Source: Synechococcus sp. BIOS-E4-1
GTDB lineage: Bacteria > Cyanobacteriota > Cyanobacteriia > PCC-6307 > Cyanobiaceae
NCBI RefSeq assembly: GCF_014279995.1
Contig: NZ_CP047935.1
Coordinates: 2,749,494 to 2,813,493, forward strand
DNA length: 64,000 bases
Direction of reading: 5' to 3'
Under the pieces are notes generated by a model. That model saw only the letters and a list, made by a program, of their open reading frames with translations, ran no database searches and was not told the DNA's origin. This document shows, piece by piece, positions 61,464 to 64,000 of this stretch (position 1 is its first letter; each line of letters starts with the position of its first letter). The translations under genes and the position numbers were made by a program.

Positions 61464-61988
61464 ATGACCCACGGACTTTCCTCAAACATCTCTTGCTTAA
61501 AGAGATGGGCTCAGCACAATCCTGAACTTCCGATGCCAGAGGACTGGTCCACATTTAGCAAAACAAACCCAGAAGATGCGATCCGGATGAAAATGCAGGA
61601 TCCTGAACTTGTTTTACTCCTAAACAACTCGGCATCGGCACAGCTCAAAGCGGATGCACTCTCCGGCTCTTTCCCTGACAAAGCTCCTACAGAGCAAGAG
61701 AGAGCTGAAGCACAGCGAAGAGCTCGCGTTCAAGAGATCTTTGATCAGAAGCCTTTCGGCGGTAACGGTCGCCCAATGAACATGAGTCTGTGCTTGGAGC
61801 TGGCCAAGCTTGACCCTGCCCTGCATGCACAACTTGAAGCTAATTTCAGACAATCAGGGCCTAGCGAAGATGAACTCTTGGTTCAGCAAGCTCAGCGGAA
61901 AGCAGCCCATGAAAGAGCTCGGCATGAATCTCAATTAAAGGGTGTGCAGTTGGCACAGGCCGAGACCATGCGCCGGAGGTTCCGTTGA
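61464..61988 (+). CDS. Hypothetical protein, 174 aa
   Basis: 174 residues. N-terminal helix-rich region (LKRWAQHNPELPMPEDW), a central Glu/Arg/Gln coil (EQERAEAQRRARVQEIFDQK) and a C-terminal coil (RKAAHERARHESQLKGVQLA). No family recognised; composition suggests a rod-like or phage-type protein. The stop overlaps the next start (TTGA), so the two are probably co-translated. Confidence 0.6.
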   Translation: MTHGLSSNISCLKRWAQHNPELPMPEDWSTFSKTNPEDAIRMKMQDPELVLLLNNSASAQLKADALSGSFPDKAPTEQERAEAQRRARVQEIFDQKPFGGNGRPMNMSLCLELAKLDPALHAQLEANFRQSGPSEDELLVQQAQRKAAHERARHESQLKGVQLAQAETMRRRFR

Positions 61989-62515
61989 GCGTCACTTATC
62001 GCGGCGATGTACTCGAGCTGCACGGTTCAACGTGGGATCTCCCCGAGGGGATGCCCATCGAGAAGGCAGCCAGCTGGATCGAAGACCAGTGGATCAAAAG
62101 CGAGATGGAGCAGGCCACAGCAGAGCTCGAGGCCGAGGCCTCTGCCGCTGTGGTGATTGAGGAGCCAGAACCTGAGGCCGAGCCGCAACCGGAGCCAGAG
62201 GCCGCACCCCCGGTACCGGCATCGATTGGCGCTGCTGATGCGATCGCTATTCACACCGCTCTCAGCAAGAGCCGCGATGAGGCCAGGAACGCTGCATGTG
62301 AAAACCAGAAGATCCTCAGCGAGATCCGCGAGGCCCAGGCCAGCGTGGCTTCAGAGAAGGCCGAGATCATTCGGCTCACAAAGACAAACCAGCGGCTGAT
62401 GAATGAAGCGTTTGGCTCCTATGCCAAGCGACTGAAGGAAGCACAGGTTGAGCTCGAGATGCTGCACCACAAGATCGCGGAGCTCAAACAGACAAGTGGT
62501 GGGCGCGCGCCCTGA
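61985..62515 (+). CDS. Acidic coiled-coil protein, 176 aa
   Basis: 176 residues from TTG 61985. Short N-terminal domain (SVTYRGDVLELHGSTWDLPE), a Pro/Glu-repeat linker (PEPEAEPQPEPEAAPPVPA) and a long coiled coil (about 105-170, ASVASEKAEIIRLTKTNQRL). No family recognised. It probably partners the preceding gene. The Pro-Glu linker resembles structural or secretion-related proteins but gives no function. Confidence 0.6.
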   Translation: MSVTYRGDVLELHGSTWDLPEGMPIEKAASWIEDQWIKSEMEQATAELEAEASAAVVIEEPEPEAEPQPEPEAAPPVPASIGAADAIAIHTALSKSRDEARNAACENQKILSEIREAQASVASEKAEIIRLTKTNQRLMNEAFGSYAKRLKEAQVELEMLHHKIAELKQTSGGRAP

Positions 62516-62703
62516 GGCGTCAGTGACCCTCTCTGTGGTCCACCACGGTCGGCCTTGTGGGGGCACTTGGCCGGCCACCCCAATCACAACAGCGACATGC
62601 AAGATCCCAGAGATTCGAGAAATCCCCCGATTAGGTGATGTCTTGATGCCTACCCCTGGCGCATTCTCAACAGATGTGTTCTTAGTCGTCTGGAGGCCCA
62701 CAT

Positions 62704-63420
62704 TTGAATTTCAAGCAACCGCTTCTGCTGGTCGGATCACTTGTAGTGATTGGAGGAGCTTCTGCTCTCGTTGCGTGCGATTCCAACTCCGTAAAAGACC
62801 CGATCCAGAAGAAATCTGGTCTCAAGGCAGCCACAACCAAAACACCAGCTGTGAAAAAGGAAGCGCCATATCAAGCACCAATCTCTGAATACGCCACAAA
62901 GCCCTACACAGCAGCAGGCGGCTACGAAAAAACCGTCGCCAAGTACGGCCCACGATTGGGCGAGCTGCAGGCATATAGGGAGAAGGCAGCTGATGTTGCC
63001 AGCCGAGACCGCTCCTGTGATTCGGTCATCGCCGCTGAAATCTCCTCGATGCGTGGTGGTCTTAACGACATGCATTTTTGGGTTGATTGCGAAAACGGCA
63101 CCCGCTTCCGCTTCAGCGAAAGTGAGCTCAATCAAGCGAATGTCGTCGCTGTCTCTGAAGCCGACAAGGTGATCAGCGAAGACCTGGCCGTAGATCGCTG
63201 CGAGGAGATGATCGCTAACAGCGTCACCCATCCCAGCACTGTCGGCATCAACCGCTTTGCCGGATACAACTACGGGAAGTTTGATCAGACCGGTGCTGCC
63301 TCGGTGAATCTGCTGTTCTCCGCGAAAAACAGCTTCGGCACCGAGTTGAAATTCAACGCCCGGTGCACCTTCCAATCAGACGGATCCGGTGAGATCACCA
63401 TTAAGGAGCGGACCAGCTGA
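62704..63420 (+). CDS. Putative lipoprotein, 238 aa
   Basis: 238 residues from TTG 62704. Signal with lipobox: LLLVGSLVVIGGASALVAC. The mature part has a Lys/Thr/Pro-rich linker followed by a domain of about 160 residues with Cys at several places (SCDSVI, WVDCENG, DRCEEM, ARCTFQ), probably disulfide-bonded. No family recognised. Function unknown. Confidence 0.68.
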   Translation: MNFKQPLLLVGSLVVIGGASALVACDSNSVKDPIQKKSGLKAATTKTPAVKKEAPYQAPISEYATKPYTAAGGYEKTVAKYGPRLGELQAYREKAADVASRDRSCDSVIAAEISSMRGGLNDMHFWVDCENGTRFRFSESELNQANVVAVSEADKVISEDLAVDRCEEMIANSVTHPSTVGINRFAGYNYGKFDQTGAASVNLLFSAKNSFGTELKFNARCTFQSDGSGEITIKERTS

Positions 63421-63440
63421 TGCCGCGTTTTTAGAACCCA

Positions 63441-63722
63441 GTGAACGGCCACATTGTTCATGTCGACACAACAATGGTCTGGCTCGGCGCACTCCTGTTT
63501 GGCCCGATCTTCTTCCTGTGTATTGGAGAGATCGGCCACGGTTTGGCCAACTTCCTCCTCGGCCTTGCTTTGTGGGCCGTTTTCCTGGGCTGGATTGTTT
63601 GGATCGTCTGGGCCATCGCCGCGCCCGGAATTGTTCGCCAAAAGTGGCTGAGCAAGGGTTACCGGGAAATGGATGCCGCAGAGCCTTCTAACTACAGAGG
63701 TCCATCAAATAAGGCAAGTTGA
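63441..63722 (+). CDS. Small membrane protein, 93 aa
   Basis: 93 residues from GTG 63441. Two hydrophobic helices (about 12-30, FGPIFFLCIGEIG, and 35-62, FLLGLALWAVFLGWIVWIVW), then a basic/polar tail. No family recognised. It follows the lipoprotein gene by 20 bases, so they may form an operon. Confidence 0.65.
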   Translation: MNGHIVHVDTTMVWLGALLFGPIFFLCIGEIGHGLANFLLGLALWAVFLGWIVWIVWAIAAPGIVRQKWLSKGYREMDAAEPSNYRGPSNKAS

Positions 63723-63774
63723 CGTTCTATCCGCGACTCATCTAGTCGAGCTCGTTAACCCAAAGCTCTCAGGA

Positions 63775-64000
63775 TTAACTCCCAGGAGCGATCTCCCAGA
63801 AATGGGAATAACTCGGCCGGTTCCATTCATCGTTTCGGCCGTAGCGATGGCTTCGCTCAACAGCGGAGTGCTTCAGGTTCCACTGGCGCCACCAGGTGAA
63901 GGGATGGCCCAACAGCTCGAGCTCATCACGATGGACGCTGGTGGTCATCTCCAGCTGTGGCTGATGGGGATCCTTTGTCAGGTAGTGGATCCGAATCCAG
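63775..64000 (-). CDS. C-terminal part of an unknown protein, 5' end beyond window
   Basis: About 74 codons on the minus strand end at TAA 63775. The visible part (HQPQLEMTTSVHRDELELLG, HPFTWWRQWNLKHSAVERSH, WNRPSYSHFWEIAPGS) is rich in His, Trp and Arg. No family recognised. Its start lies beyond base 64000. Confidence 0.6.
   Translation of the reverse strand, partial: WIRIHYLTKDPHQPQLEMTTSVHRDELELLGHPFTWWRQWNLKHSAVERSHRYGRNDEWNRPSYSHFWEIAPGS

Larger units (their letters stand above)
56371..64000. mobile_element. Integrated element entering the comM gene, right end beyond window
   Basis: Element inferred from three facts: comM is cut after 32 codons; a large serine recombinase starts 25 bases later; the following 6 kb holds prochlorosin precursors and small unknown genes unlike the core region before 56.2 kb. 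The left boundary is near 56355-56372 (GGCCTGCAGAGCGCGGTGAGC, where the ComM codons fade). The right boundary and att site are not in the window, so the length is at least 7.6 kb. Confidence 0.75.

Noticed and set aside
62448-62888. 146-codon frame overlapping the coiled-coil and lipoprotein genes
   Set aside because: Its middle part looks somewhat protein-like, but both ends are shadows of better genes and no start signal is present.

Overview
The window looks like a chromosome segment of a marine picocyanobacterium, most likely Synechococcus. Evidence: photosystem II genes (psbA with Glu130, psbX), ycf66, a high-light-inducible protein, CP12, a BicA-like bicarbonate transporter, a circularly permuted two-piece tmRNA with the tag ANNIVRFSRQAAPVAA, and prochlorosin-type Nif11 precursor peptides. 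The assignment comes from recognising gene families by eye; no database search was run.

Layout. 1-22.2 kb is ordinary, GC-rich core genome: psbA (3' end cut by the window edge), small secreted proteins, aspartoacylase, a Xi-class glutathione transferase, an ABC-F ATPase, cp12, obgE, a MalK-type ATPase, mutS2, a glyoxalase-like protein, an MFS/HlyD/TolC efflux set, hemB, a DnaJ protein and a thioredoxin-like/bicA pair. 22.2-39.8 kb is AT-rich and loosely packed. It holds an iron-starvation block (flavodoxin isiB, a thioredoxin-reductase-like flavoprotein, isiC-like hydrolase, isiA), many small unknown genes, a degenerate LuxR-type regulator, a PiT-like permease, a phosphatase and a DUF3764 gene broken by an in-frame amber codon. 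It ends at the permuted ssrA (tmRNA) gene. 40-56.2 kb is core genome again: an rRNA methyltransferase, smc, a PRC-barrel protein, msrB, an LpxB-like protein, tRNA-Leu(GAG), accC, yggT, psbX, ycf66, two beta-propeller-like lipoproteins, hli, an ABC exporter and a HIT protein.

At 56.26 kb the first 32 or so codons of a comM/yifB homologue are followed at once by foreign sequence, starting with a large serine recombinase. From there to the window end (at least 7.6 kb) the DNA appears to be an integrated element. Its most striking content is an array of four prochlorosin (ProcA-type) lanthipeptide precursor genes. Three of them sit in a repeated cassette with a conserved 5' leader and a conserved terminator/spacer, while the core peptides are unrelated. 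No lanthionine synthetase or protease/exporter lies in the window, so modification would have to act in trans. The rest of the element carries small unknown proteins, a coiled-coil pair, a lipoprotein and membrane proteins.

How genes work together: the isi block supports photosynthesis under iron limitation (flavodoxin replaces ferredoxin, IsiA forms antenna). BicA and CP12 serve carbon uptake and Calvin-cycle control. psbA, psbX, hli, hemB and ycf66 serve the photosynthetic apparatus.
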